Source: Lacrimispora amygdalina
GTDB lineage: Bacteria; Bacillota; Clostridia; Lachnospirales; Lachnospiraceae
Assembly (NCBI RefSeq): GCF_003432035.1
Contig: NZ_QOHO01000043.1
Location: forward strand, 1-64,000
Length of the DNA: 64,000 bases
Reading direction: 5' to 3'
Made by a program: the position numbers and the translations under genes. This document shows, one piece after another, positions 24,875 to 33,332 of the stretch. The notes beneath the pieces are model-generated. The model searched no databases. It worked only from the letters and a program-made list of their open reading frames with translations, and was not told where the DNA came from. Numbering within the stretch: position 1 is the stretch's first letter; each line of letters starts with the position of its first letter.

Positions 24875-25969
24875 TTACACATATTCCCAATAGTACCCAT
24901 ATGCTTTGTTTGCTCTATTCTTTAAACTTCTTGAAATATTCCCAGAACATCGTTTTCCTGTTATGTATTCTCCTGCATCAGAAACAGACTTAAAGATATT
25001 TATTATCTTCCCATTGCTATCTATTTGTTTTATAGATTTCTTCTGACTTTTATTCCGTTCATAATCAGACAAAGAAAATTTGTCATAATCAGACTCGTAT
25101 ATCCATATATACCCATAAGCACTTTTGGCATTACTAGATAAGCAATTATGAATATTAGAATAAGATTTTTCAATGTTATTATCAAACTGAAAACAAGCGT
25201 CAGTTATGGAATCATAATCAGTTACGATTTTTCCGTATAAAGTTAACTGCATTATTCTTTCATTACACTTATTGAAATTCACGCGTCCAATATTGTCACA
25301 CTTATAATATTTCCATTGAAACCCGTATGCAACTTCTCGTGTTCCATTACAGCAATTTGATATATGACCTCCATTGGCAATGCCCATTTGTTTTACCACA
25401 TCTGGTACAGTCCCGCATTTTTCAACAAAGTCACCTGATAATGAATATTTATATACTATTCTTGAATTTGTTAATTCAATATATTTTCCAATATTGTTTT
25501 TCTTATCAAAAGACCATCTATAATCTCCGGCACTTTTCCTTGAACCATTACAACATTCAGATATTTTTCCTTCACAAATATTGAACTCTCTATTAGCATC
25601 AGAAATAGAATTAAATTCACGAATGTAAACCCCATCCATAGAGTATTGAAAAACAGTTTTACCCAAACAATTATGCTCATTCCCTCCATTAGTTAAGTTA
25701 TACCCAAATTCTGAGTTCGTTGATTTGTATTGTTTTATATAAAACTTTTCTCTATCATTTGCAATTTCTTGCGTATGTATATTATCTTCTAAAATTTCAT
25801 GAGAGAAATTATCCCACCCATATTTCTGTATTGCTTTATAAAATAATTTACATCCTCTATATCCAACTCCATTCTTTCCAAACCTTGCACGGAGAGATGT
25901 GTATGTTTGACCTACATATACCTTCCCGTTTATAGTATTTGTATGCTTATAAATTTTATAGTTTTTCAA
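24875..25969 (-). CDS. GIY-YIG homing endonuclease with NUMOD1-type repeats
   Basis: This is about 364 residues starting at TTG 25969 after TTGGAGGTAATT. Residues 3-95 carry the GIY-YIG module (KIYKHTNTINGKVYVGQT, then the conserved Arg in LRARFG and a Glu/Asn later). Several DNA-binding repeats follow (VFQYSMDGVYIREFNSISDA, VYKYSLSGDFVEKCGTVPDV, IKQIDSNGKIINIFKSVSDA), each with GYxWxY endings typical of NUMOD1 homing endonucleases. It is a selfish element between the HU gene and the phosphoesterase unit. Confidence 0.9.
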   Translation of the reverse strand: MKNYKIYKHTNTINGKVYVGQTYTSLRARFGKNGVGYRGCKLFYKAIQKYGWDNFSHEILEDNIHTQEIANDREKFYIKQYKSTNSEFGYNLTNGGNEHNCLGKTVFQYSMDGVYIREFNSISDANREFNICEGKISECCNGSRKSAGDYRWSFDKKNNIGKYIELTNSRIVYKYSLSGDFVEKCGTVPDVVKQMGIANGGHISNCCNGTREVAYGFQWKYYKCDNIGRVNFNKCNERIMQLTLYGKIVTDYDSITDACFQFDNNIEKSYSNIHNCLSSNAKSAYGYIWIYESDYDKFSLSDYERNKSQKKSIKQIDSNGKIINIFKSVSDAGEYITGKRCSGNISRSLKNRANKAYGYYWEYV

Positions 25970-26004
25970 AATTACCTCCAAGTTTTTCTACATTATAATT
26001 CTCC

Positions 26005-26041
26005 AAATAAAAAGTGAACTACTTATTTGAAGTCCACTTTT
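26005..26041 (-). terminator. Intrinsic terminator
   Basis: The minus strand has AAAAGTG, then CACTTTTTATTT after an 18-20-nt loop. It overlaps the last codons of the 57-residue gene and precedes the GIY-YIG gene. Confidence 0.7.
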
Positions 26042-26192
26042 CCAAAAGAGTATTAAGTTTTTCATCTTTTACATAAATCCAAAATAGATTTTTACTATTC
26101 GGATTTAATGCTGCCAGTTTGTATCTCAACCCGTTTTCACGTAAATAATTACGGAGCGGAAGTGAATAACAGCAATATAAATTTATGTCCAT
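26019..26192 (-). CDS. Small protein resembling DUF5659
   Basis: This 57-residue protein has the pattern YSLPLRNYLRENGLRYKLAA, then LNPNSKNLFWIYVKDEKLN, then EKW. It closely resembles a short phage/mobile-element family annotated DUF5659, of unknown function. The ATG at 26192 is preceded by GTAGGTAAAACAT. Confidence 0.65.
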   Translation of the reverse strand: MDINLYCCYSLPLRNYLRENGLRYKLAALNPNSKNLFWIYVKDEKLNTLLEKWTSNK

Positions 26193-26204
26193 ATGTTTTA
26201 CCTA

Positions 26205-27431
26205 CTAATTTAAAATAATCTTATAAGTCTCATCGTGACCATATATTTCATTGAATCCATATATCTTTACGGAAGCCTTGCTTCCTTTCATTAGGGAATC
26301 GGAATATGGGTCACTCCCAACAAATGATGGAGCAATTAGAACCTCACAATCTGAACAGCAACCTTCATTACTTGTGAGTTCTTTTCCAGCATGAAAATGT
26401 CCCATCAGAAGAACATCTATAAATGACCGTCTTAACATAGATAAATCTTTTAATGAATTTTCTATGCTTTTAATCTGATGCCCGTGAAGCGCTACAATCT
26501 CATTCCCCAAAATAGGAATGTCAATATATCCTTTACCTTCATCTGCTAAGTGAACACAAATTCGTTCGTTATCTTTGCATAAATCCTTAATATAATTGCC
26601 AATAAGGTACTCTAAATCCTCGTCCATAAGTTCGTTGGCTTTACTGCCCAACACCCGCGTCTGCGTATGATTTGCCATCGGCACATGATAATATTCGATT
26701 TTTACGAAAGTGGATAATTCATTTAAGAATGTTGCAATAAGACGGCTGATTTCAACCGTAGACTTAACAACGGTACTATCGTTAATTCGTAAATCATTAA
26801 TCCGAAGAATTCCTTGAAGTAAGTCTCCTAGACTGACAATATGTAATTTCTGCAATTCTTTTTCGGTGATAAATCTCACCAGCTCATAACCCAAAAATTC
26901 CAAACGCTCTTTTATTATATCGGGAGAGTATTCATTGTTTTCACTTTTAAATTTTGCCCCATAATGAATGTCTGCCAGTGCTACTAAATATTCTTCTGGG
27001 AATGATTTTTTGCAATCACTTGGTTCATACGAATACAAAGGCTTAAAATCAGGCAGTGGGAGAGCATCACATGTTCTTCCAACATATTCATAGTACATTT
27101 CTTGACGAGAAACGTTTCTATCAATGCGACTTCTTTCGATGTTGGCTGTCTGCAATTTAATATTTTCCTTGCGGATAGCATCTAATTTTAAATCAAGTTC
27201 CCTCATATGTTTATCAGAATCACATGATTCAGTTTTAGCGTCACTATATCCTTCCAGATAACTTTTCATATGCTTACGATGAGCAGATTCATCAAAACAT
27301 ACTCCGAAAGCTTCGTTACACAGCCTGCCGATCTCAGGATTACTTAATCCATATAGTTCCTTATTCTTGTACAGTCTTATTCTGTATGCCTTTGGTTCTT
27401 CGTTTGGCTGTCTTAATGCCTTACTGTCTAT
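26205..27431 (-). CDS. Calcineurin-like metallophosphoesterase with N-terminal helical domain, ATA start
   Basis: This is about 408 residues. Phosphoesterase metal motifs are DIHYG, GDLLQG, NHTQ, LHGH and MGHFH in order, as in SbcD/Mre11-like DNA exonucleases or phosphodiesterases. The first conventional ATG (27269) would delete a domain that is open upstream and looks conserved (RLYKNKELYGLSNPEIGRL ... SAHRKHMKSYLEGY). The upstream frame runs to a TGA with no ATG, GTG or TTG. AAGGGTGGGC lies eight bases before ATA 27431. I therefore infer an AUA start. Confidence 0.82.
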   Translation of the reverse strand: MDSKALRQPNEEPKAYRIRLYKNKELYGLSNPEIGRLCNEAFGVCFDESAHRKHMKSYLEGYSDAKTESCDSDKHMRELDLKLDAIRKENIKLQTANIERSRIDRNVSRQEMYYEYVGRTCDALPLPDFKPLYSYEPSDCKKSFPEEYLVALADIHYGAKFKSENNEYSPDIIKERLEFLGYELVRFITEKELQKLHIVSLGDLLQGILRINDLRINDSTVVKSTVEISRLIATFLNELSTFVKIEYYHVPMANHTQTRVLGSKANELMDEDLEYLIGNYIKDLCKDNERICVHLADEGKGYIDIPILGNEIVALHGHQIKSIENSLKDLSMLRRSFIDVLLMGHFHAGKELTSNEGCCSDCEVLIAPSFVGSDPYSDSLMKGSKASVKIYGFNEIYGHDETYKIILN

Positions 27432-27448
27432 ACGTCAGCCCACCCTTC

Positions 27449-27676
27449 TTATTCATCGTCATCTGACAAATCAACTTCTTCAACTTCATCTGGTAACTCT
27501 AATGAGATCTTAATTGTAAATGTAGTATCTTCTCCATTAGGAAGGGCTTCAACGAGCCTGTCCATAATAGAACCCTCCTCATCTACAAATTTATCTCCAT
27601 CAACTCTGATATTTTCAATAGTAATATTTTTCTTACGTGGACTCCACTTAGAGTCTACATCTTTAACCTTAATCAT
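27449..27676 (-). CDS. Hypothetical acidic protein
   Basis: This 75-residue protein has a basic N-terminus (VKDVDSKWSPRKKN) and an acidic C-terminus (ELPDEVEEVDLSDDDE). AAAGGAATTTTTTATA precedes the ATG. It ends 17 bases before the phosphoesterase start. Possibly a nucleic-acid-mimic or regulatory partner; no family is recognised. Confidence 0.6.
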   Translation of the reverse strand: MIKVKDVDSKWSPRKKNITIENIRVDGDKFVDEEGSIMDRLVEALPNGEDTTFTIKISLELPDEVEEVDLSDDDE

Positions 27677-27712
27677 TATAAAAAATTCCTTTCATTCTCA
27701 AATTTTCGCACA

Positions 27713-27739
27713 AAAATAGAAGAGTTTAATTTACTCTTC
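27713..27739 (-). terminator. Intrinsic terminator
   Basis: The minus strand has GAAGAG, a 9-nt loop, CTCTTC and TATTTTTG, of the same design as the 24,731 terminator. It overlaps the stop of the upstream membrane-protein gene. Confidence 0.65.
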
Positions 27740-27988
27740 CTCAAAATCATCTTCATAATATTCGTCTTCATTTGGTGTATAGTGAAATCCAATAGCGCAT
27801 GCGTCAGATTCCGTACCATCATCTTCAGCTACCATCTTCTTATTCCAATCATTTATAATCCCGGACGGCTTTGTTTTCAGAACTTCAATCCATGAGAACG
27901 CTACATTGATTAATTCCTCAATTAACGGTATGAAAATAAATCCAGTGATCAGTCCCAATATGTATGATATTAAGTTTTTGTTTTTCAT
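27731..27988 (-). CDS. Small membrane-anchored acidic protein
   Basis: This 85-residue protein has one or two N-terminal hydrophobic segments (LISYILGLITGFIFIPLIEE) and a strongly acidic tail (NEDEYYEDDFEEE). The ATG at 27988 follows AAGGGAGCCT. Function unknown; it may tether something to the host membrane. Confidence 0.6.
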   Translation of the reverse strand: MKNKNLISYILGLITGFIFIPLIEELINVAFSWIEVLKTKPSGIINDWNKKMVAEDDGTESDACAIGFHYTPNEDEYYEDDFEEE

Positions 27989-27996
27989 AGGCTCCC

Positions 27997-29229
27997 TTAT
28001 AGTAAATCGCATAGTTCTGCAATTCTACTCCTCCAAACGTTCTGTAACTGAACATATCCAAACTCACCATGATCCTTAAATACATCAATTGCGCGCTTCA
28101 TTCCGTTCTTTTCACCCTGAAAATGGACACTATCAATCTGCTCGAAATCTCCCTCGATAAAGACTTTTGCACCGGATGATACTCTAGATAAGCAGATCTT
28201 AATTAAATCAATTGATGTATTTTCACATTCTGTAATCCATAAAATTTCATTATCACGGATTTCCATTCCGCGACAGTCTGACATACAGACCAATTTGATT
28301 TTATCCTGGTTAATTAACAAATCCACACCAAGTCTATCACCAAATTTAGTAGTGAGAATCTGCCCGATTCCACTCTGCATAGCTTTTTCTGTAGCAGATC
28401 CCGGATAATACCCCTGGTTTTCTGATCCGCGTAATTTTATTGGATTGTATAAGATAACAAGTCGGTCGTATTTGCCACTTTCAATTAGGTGCATGGCGAC
28501 CATTAATGATAAAAGAGATTTTCCACTACCGGCTTTGCCAGATATTGCAGTCATGGTATTTTTAATTAATGAATCAATGGCCATTTGCTGATAAACATCT
28601 TTAGCTTTAAGTTTATCCCCGAACGAAGCAGATTTGATTGGCTTTTTGTATAATCCCTCATACTCTTCGCCAGTCCATCGATAAATATCAATTACTTCGT
28701 TCAACTCATTTTTAAGAACTATGTATTCATTTATGAAAAGTCCATATATATTTTCACTTAAATGCTCGTAGAACCACGCTATCTCTGGTTCACTAAGAAT
28801 TTTTTCAATAAAGCCCATATATGCGTCATCAGCATTACTCTTTAAACTGTCTACAGCCAACCCAAAATATTCTTTTGCAATTAACTTACATAAAATATCG
28901 TCGGTAATAAATATTAAATCTCCGTAACCCATTACCGATTTGGCATATGTGGCACACTCCACAATCTGTGTATCATGTGTCTCATCTAAAAGGTGGTCAT
29001 TAAAATCACGGACTTCTCCATCATATATAATCGCCTTATATTTTTCAGGATGGTCATTTAACCATCTGACAGCAACCCTTGCACTATAACGTAATTCTTC
29101 GGTCTTCTTGCTGTTTGTTTTAATTTCTTCAAGCTCCTGAATACTTACTGAACTAATCAGAAACATATTTTCATTCTCCAACACATCTAGGTGGGAGAGT
29201 AGTATATTGGTATCTATGAACTTAGTCAA
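27997..29229 (-). CDS. PIN-PhoH2-like protein (PIN domain plus PhoH ATPase)
   Basis: This 410-residue protein combines an RNase-type PIN domain (FIDTNILLSHLD at the start; DDILCKLIAKE around 130 with acidic residues) with a PhoH-type P-loop ATPase (AISGKAGSGKSLLSLMVA, VFIEGDFEQIDSV, C-terminal ...LQNVWRSRIAELC). In bacteria PhoH2 proteins act as RNA helicase/RNase. The TTG start at 29229 is nine bases after AAAGGTGG. It probably affects RNA turnover during infection. Confidence 0.88.
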   Translation of the reverse strand: MTKFIDTNILLSHLDVLENENMFLISSVSIQELEEIKTNSKKTEELRYSARVAVRWLNDHPEKYKAIIYDGEVRDFNDHLLDETHDTQIVECATYAKSVMGYGDLIFITDDILCKLIAKEYFGLAVDSLKSNADDAYMGFIEKILSEPEIAWFYEHLSENIYGLFINEYIVLKNELNEVIDIYRWTGEEYEGLYKKPIKSASFGDKLKAKDVYQQMAIDSLIKNTMTAISGKAGSGKSLLSLMVAMHLIESGKYDRLVILYNPIKLRGSENQGYYPGSATEKAMQSGIGQILTTKFGDRLGVDLLINQDKIKLVCMSDCRGMEIRDNEILWITECENTSIDLIKICLSRVSSGAKVFIEGDFEQIDSVHFQGEKNGMKRAIDVFKDHGEFGYVQLQNVWRSRIAELCDLL

Positions 29230-29270
29230 TAACGGATACCACCTTTCACGTATATTTCGTCACAGTACTT

Positions 29271-29444
29271 CTACTTAACGATCTTAGATTTCCGAATTTT
29301 CTGTAAATCTGCCATACCTTTTCTTGATTCGGTAAAATAATATTTTTTGTATCGGCTATAAGTATGATGTAAGTCACCTTCATTTCCAAACATATAACCT
29401 AATTTTTGCAACTCAATACTTTCTGATTTTGTAATCTGAACTAT
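29271..29444 (-). CDS. Hypothetical 57-residue basic protein, ATA start
   Basis: Read from ATA 29444 the protein starts (M)VQITKSESIELQKLGYM and ends MADLQKIRKSKIVK, a coherent small phage protein with helical, lysine-rich character. AAAGAGGG lies eight bases before the ATA. The frame has no usable ATG, GTG or TTG near the start (the first TTG is codon 12), so this is an AUA-start candidate. It lies between tRNA-Asn and the PhoH gene. Confidence 0.65.
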   Translation of the reverse strand: MVQITKSESIELQKLGYMFGNEGDLHHTYSRYKKYYFTESRKGMADLQKIRKSKIVK

Positions 29445-29489
29445 TGGTAAAACCCTCTTTCTTGTTTTGTATTCCGTTTAATACGGTAA

Positions 29490-29562
29490 CTGACTAAGTA
29501 GGACTTGAACCTACGACCCAACGGTTAACAGCCGTTTGCTCTACCAACTGAGCTATTGGTCA
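29490..29562 (-). tRNA. tRNA-Asn (GUU)
   Basis: It has an acceptor TGACCAA/TTAGTCA (one C-A mismatch), D arm AGCTCAGTTGGTAGAGC, anticodon arm AACGG-CTGTTAA-CCGTT and T arm GTAGG-TTCAAGT-CCTAC. CCA is not encoded. Confidence 0.92.
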
Positions 29563-29631
29563 ATAAAATACCAATGACAACACTACCAGAACGGTAATAC
29601 CGCCATTGGCTTGAAAAGTAACCTTATTCAT

Positions 29632-29977
29632 TTTTGTAGTTATTACAGCCTTGTACAAACCTAATCGTCAATTACACGACACGAATAAAACTTAATCAAG
29701 GGTTTTATCGAATTTTAGTAATTACGCTTTAAACTTTATAAATAAAGAGTTTTAAAATATAATCTTTAAATTCTGAATATTGAATTTTGAGCTTTTACCA
29801 TCATATGTATTAGTAAATACATCTATCGTAAGTAATGTATTTGCCATTCATCAATATTTGATAAATTCAAATTATTCTATTAAGAATTGTTCTTGATTTT
29901 ATTTTACCTATGATTATCCGTGGATACCCGCATAGGTGACGGGGTGTAAGTTTTAGGTTTTCATAATAACTACAAAA
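29632..29977. repeat. 14-bp perfect inverted repeat flanking a 318-bp non-coding segment
   Basis: TTTTGTAGTTATTA at 29632-29645 and its exact complement at 29964-29977 bracket a region with no convincing gene. Inside is an ACCTATG/CATAGGT hairpin near 29,900. The whole 29,563-29,987 gap has no other feature I can support. Confidence 0.5.
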
Positions 29978-29987
29978 TATTTATGAC

Positions 29988-30620
29988 TTAAAAATCAATT
30001 GCAATTTTTGTAATAGCATTTGAAATGACAAGCTGAGTATCTACCTGGCTTTTGAAATTATCAATTTCTTCTTCAAGTTTAACAATTTTGTTGTAAATTT
30101 CAATTGGGTCAATAAGCTCAAACTCGTTTTTGTCTCGGTATGGTTTTTCAATAGCTTCCTGATCTTCCTTGCTGATTTTTTTATCGGAGTCCTTACCAAT
30201 CAGGGTTGCAAGCAGTTCATCAACCTTATTGTCAACTTTCTTATTTTCCTTATTTACTAATTCACTAGCATTCGCATACTGCCTTTTCATTTCAGATAGG
30301 AGAGTTTCTTCATACTCAATAGAGTTTTTACGTTCAATAGCCTCTGCAACCGTCATAACTTTATCGGCTACCTGAACTTCTGTAATAGCATTAGATTTTA
30401 CAATTGCAGACTTTAAAGAATTTCTATTTGCTATTAAATCAATGGAAGACTGGTAGGTGGCTTTTGCTCGTTCGTTAAATATATCCTTTGAAACTACACC
30501 GATTTTATCTGAGGACTTTTTAGCACCACCTACAAATGATGCATTAGTAATAGCTTTTGTAATTTTAGAATCATACAGTTTTAACTCATTAAGTGCCTCT
30601 GTAATACTGATTGTTCTCAT
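29988..30620 (-). CDS. Hypothetical helical phage protein
   Basis: This 210-residue, almost entirely helical protein (coiled-coil-like NKVDELLATLI, YNKIVKLEEEIDNFKSQ) resembles septation/DIP1984-like small proteins found in phages and prophages (ISITEALNELKLYD at the start; VSNAITKI near the end). AAAAGGAGCGAATTTAAT precedes the ATG. No catalytic motif was seen. Confidence 0.55.
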   Translation of the reverse strand: MRTISITEALNELKLYDSKITKAITNASFVGGAKKSSDKIGVVSKDIFNERAKATYQSSIDLIANRNSLKSAIVKSNAITEVQVADKVMTVAEAIERKNSIEYEETLLSEMKRQYANASELVNKENKKVDNKVDELLATLIGKDSDKKISKEDQEAIEKPYRDKNEFELIDPIEIYNKIVKLEEEIDNFKSQVDTQLVISNAITKIAIDF

Positions 30621-30664
30621 ATTAAATTCGCTCCTTTTATTCTCAATTATTTTATTTGTTACAA

Positions 30665-30988
30665 TTATGTATTCTCTGTTTTTCCAAATAATTTTTCATT
30701 TAATCTGTTATTATAATATTTTGAAACAGATGCTTTTAATTTTACATGTTCTGGACAATCTAAATCCTCAAACATTCCCTTTGTATAAGATTTTCTACTT
30801 ATATAATTTCTTCCAATGCTCATTCCATTGAAAATTTTAATATCTATTTTTTCAGTAGGAGAGGAAGAAGAAGATAAATAGTCGAAAATAATTTTCTCTG
30901 CCGACTTAAAAATCAATCGGACTGTCGCTATGTTAATATCTTCTACACTTGCAATTTCTTTAATAATATCTTCTTGTACAATAGTCAA
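30665..30988 (-). CDS. Possible divergent HU-like DNA-binding protein
   Basis: This 107-residue protein has an N-terminal helical pair (VQEDIIKEIASVEDI ... VRLIFKSAEKIIFDYL), a strand region around a Gly (IDIKIFNGMSIGRNYISRK), and a basic C-terminus (KASVSKYYNNRLNEKLFG). The layout is like HU/IHF-type phage proteins. The TTG start at 30988 follows GGGAGGAGCGC. Identification is tentative. Confidence 0.5.
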   Translation of the reverse strand: MTIVQEDIIKEIASVEDINIATVRLIFKSAEKIIFDYLSSSSSPTEKIDIKIFNGMSIGRNYISRKSYTKGMFEDLDCPEHVKLKASVSKYYNNRLNEKLFGKTENT

Positions 30989-31082
30989 ATATTATGCGCT
31001 CCTCCCATCTAATCGAATTCGATATATAAGAAACATATCTTGATTTGTAATTGATAACATTTTATAATTCTCCTTATAATAG

Positions 31083-31577
31083 TTATTTGTGCGATATGTG
31101 TTCAGCTAATTTTGCATCTTTACGTGCTTTTTCTAGTCGTAATTCATACAATTCACTTGTTGTATATTTAGATTTTTTCTTTACATTTGGTGGAACGTAT
31201 ATTCCTATAATTTTGTCTTTTACTGTTCCATAATTCATATTATATTTTCTAGTACACCATTCTAAATTTTCAACGCGATTATTTTTCTTATCTTCATCTT
31301 TGTGATTTACTTCTGGTAGATTATTTGGATTATCAATAAATGCAATTGCCACCAGGCGATGGATAAATTGGGCTTTATACTTTCCGTTTTTACATAGGCG
31401 AATCGAAAAATAACCACGGTTATTAACAGTAGGTTTTCTTATTGATTCTTTTTGTAACCTGAAATTATTGTTATTACTTTTCACCAATCTCTCAATACTC
31501 TTTACTCTACCGTAGTTTGATATTTCATATAAATCTTCGTAGCCGAATATAGGTTTCCAAACTTCTTTATTTTTTAT
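31083..31577 (-). CDS. HNH homing endonuclease with NUMOD4 domain
   Basis: Residues 1-50 form a NUMOD4 module (EVWKPIFGYEDLYEISNYGRV). Then comes an HNH_3-type nuclease (FIHRLVAIAFI ... EVNHKDEDKKNNRVENLEWCTRKYN). It is free-standing just downstream of the RNA polymerase gene. The frame can start at GTG 31586 or at ATA 31577; the latter sits six bases after AAGAAGGTG and gives MKNKEVWKPI, the usual family start. The start is therefore ambiguous. Confidence 0.88.
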   Translation of the reverse strand: MKNKEVWKPIFGYEDLYEISNYGRVKSIERLVKSNNNNFRLQKESIRKPTVNNRGYFSIRLCKNGKYKAQFIHRLVAIAFIDNPNNLPEVNHKDEDKKNNRVENLEWCTRKYNMNYGTVKDKIIGIYVPPNVKKKSKYTTSELYELRLEKARKDAKLAEHISHK

Positions 31578-31616
31578 GTAAAACACCTTCTTCCCTTAAT
31601 GAAACAAATTTTAATA

Positions 31617-31670
31617 CGTTATTTACGGATTATTTAAATTTTGGTATGTAAATTTAATCCGTAAATAACG
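31617..31670 (-). terminator. 16-bp perfect inverted repeat at the 3' end of the RNA polymerase gene
   Basis: CGTTATTTACGGATTA at 31617-31632 pairs with TAATCCGTAAATAACG at 31655-31670 across a 22-nt AT-rich loop. There is no T run, so termination or mRNA 3'-end protection is inferred. Confidence 0.55.
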
Positions 31671-31678
31671 AGCTTTAT

Positions 31679-33332
31679 TTATTTTGTCAACTGGTGGGAC
31701 ATTCGTTGTTTTCTCTTTTTCTCTCTTTCGATACGACGTCTTTCAATGTCAAAACAATCGTCACATCTTATCCTTTTTGAATCAATATCCACTTCAACCC
31801 ATTCTCCACAATTAATACACTGAATAAACTTAGTTTTCTTAATCTGAATATTTTTCTCCAAACTATTTACAACACATTGACCATAGCAGAACCAAAGCAA
31901 TTGCTTGTATCTTTTTTCATGTCCGTATAAATATTCCACCAACATGTCGGCAATAATTTCGTCTGAATATCCAGTTTTGCTAAACAATTTTCTAATCTGA
32001 CAAGCAACGTATCTCAAATTGTCAATATACTCATCTTTCATATTTATCATATAACGATATTTTCTATTTAACTCGTTATATAAATTAGCAACCTCTTCAC
32101 TACAAACCACATTTACATTATTCATCATTAAACGATAATCTATAGAACCAAGATTCAACCCCTTTGTGTTAATTGCCTTATTTGGAATTCTATCAAATAT
32201 TTTGTTAACAAAACTCTGATTTCTAGTTTCAACTTGTTCCTTTTCTTTATCCTTAGCATATTTAAAAAATGCGGGTAGTTTCTTTTTGGTATATTTCGAA
32301 ACAACGGGTTTGAACCAATCGGGTCTTTCGGGCATATATAATGTCTTGGCACTGTCAATACAGAAGTTGTTTTCCATACAAAGAAGCTTTACAACGTCAA
32401 TAGCTTCCCCCTGTTCTTCCTTACTTCCTTCCACAAACACATCATCATTCCATATCTTTGAAATGTCGTTACTATAGATTCCGATATTTCCATGAGTAAA
32501 AGCAGCATTTAGTCCATCATAAATTGTCTTATTATTAAGTAATGTAGGATCTGCTTTTCTCATGTTGTAATAGAGTGGAACAACCCCGTTCATATTTCTT
32601 TCTGCAATTCTCACAAAATCCGGTTCAGCTACAACTAGACTTTTATCTCCATCAACATCAAACTGAAGAATTTTGCTTATTAAATCGTGAACACTAGTGT
32701 AAACAGCATTAGTAGTAAACCACTCTTTGATTTTTGACACGCGATCACCATATCCATCACTTGCAACATTAAATCTTATGGCATGTTCCATATATAAATG
32801 AGGACTTCTGAGACAATCCAGTTTGTCACTTTTTTTAAACAAATTACAAAAAACTTCCTTATCACTTAATAATCCATTTGGATTTTCTATTCCACCAAAC
32901 CAATACTCACAAGCCGCATAAAAATCCGGAAGTAAGAATGTATATTTGCCAACCACTTCAAGCTTTCCACTACGATATTTCTTTAAAAGACTATCTTTAA
33001 CTTCACGAACTACATCTTTTGCATATGTATCTGATAAAAGTGGGGGATATATTTTAATGGCTTTTTGAAAAGGAGTCATTTTGGTGTTATATGGAGTAAC
33101 TCCTAGAATATTCATCATTGTATCTTTTGACGTACAGATATTCTCTATTTTTTCGACAGACTTTTCCGTTAGTATATCTATTTCAGAATCAGTAATATTC
33201 GTAAGAGTTTGAAGCATTTGATAATTGATTTTTGCATTCTTAACTCTATCTTCTTCAATATTACAAATACCGGCAGTACAATTATATTTTTTATAAAAGT
33301 TTTTGTATTCGTCCCATGACTCATAGTATTTC
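31679..33332 (-). CDS. YonO-like single-chain RNA polymerase, 3' exon
   Basis: This carries the catalytic half of a DNA-dependent RNA polymerase of the two-barrel YonO/crAss-phage type. It contains LQFDVDGDKSLVV, matching the universal DxDGD metal-binding motif (about residue 590 of the spliced protein). A C-terminal zinc ribbon is CINCGEW ... CDDC, followed by a basic tail. The exon is open upstream of its first ATG (33217) to 33332, where it reads KYYESWDEYKNFYKKYNC. Joining to the 5' exon at 34739 keeps frame and gives 916 residues, close to YonO's length. It probably transcribes late genes. Confidence 0.85.
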
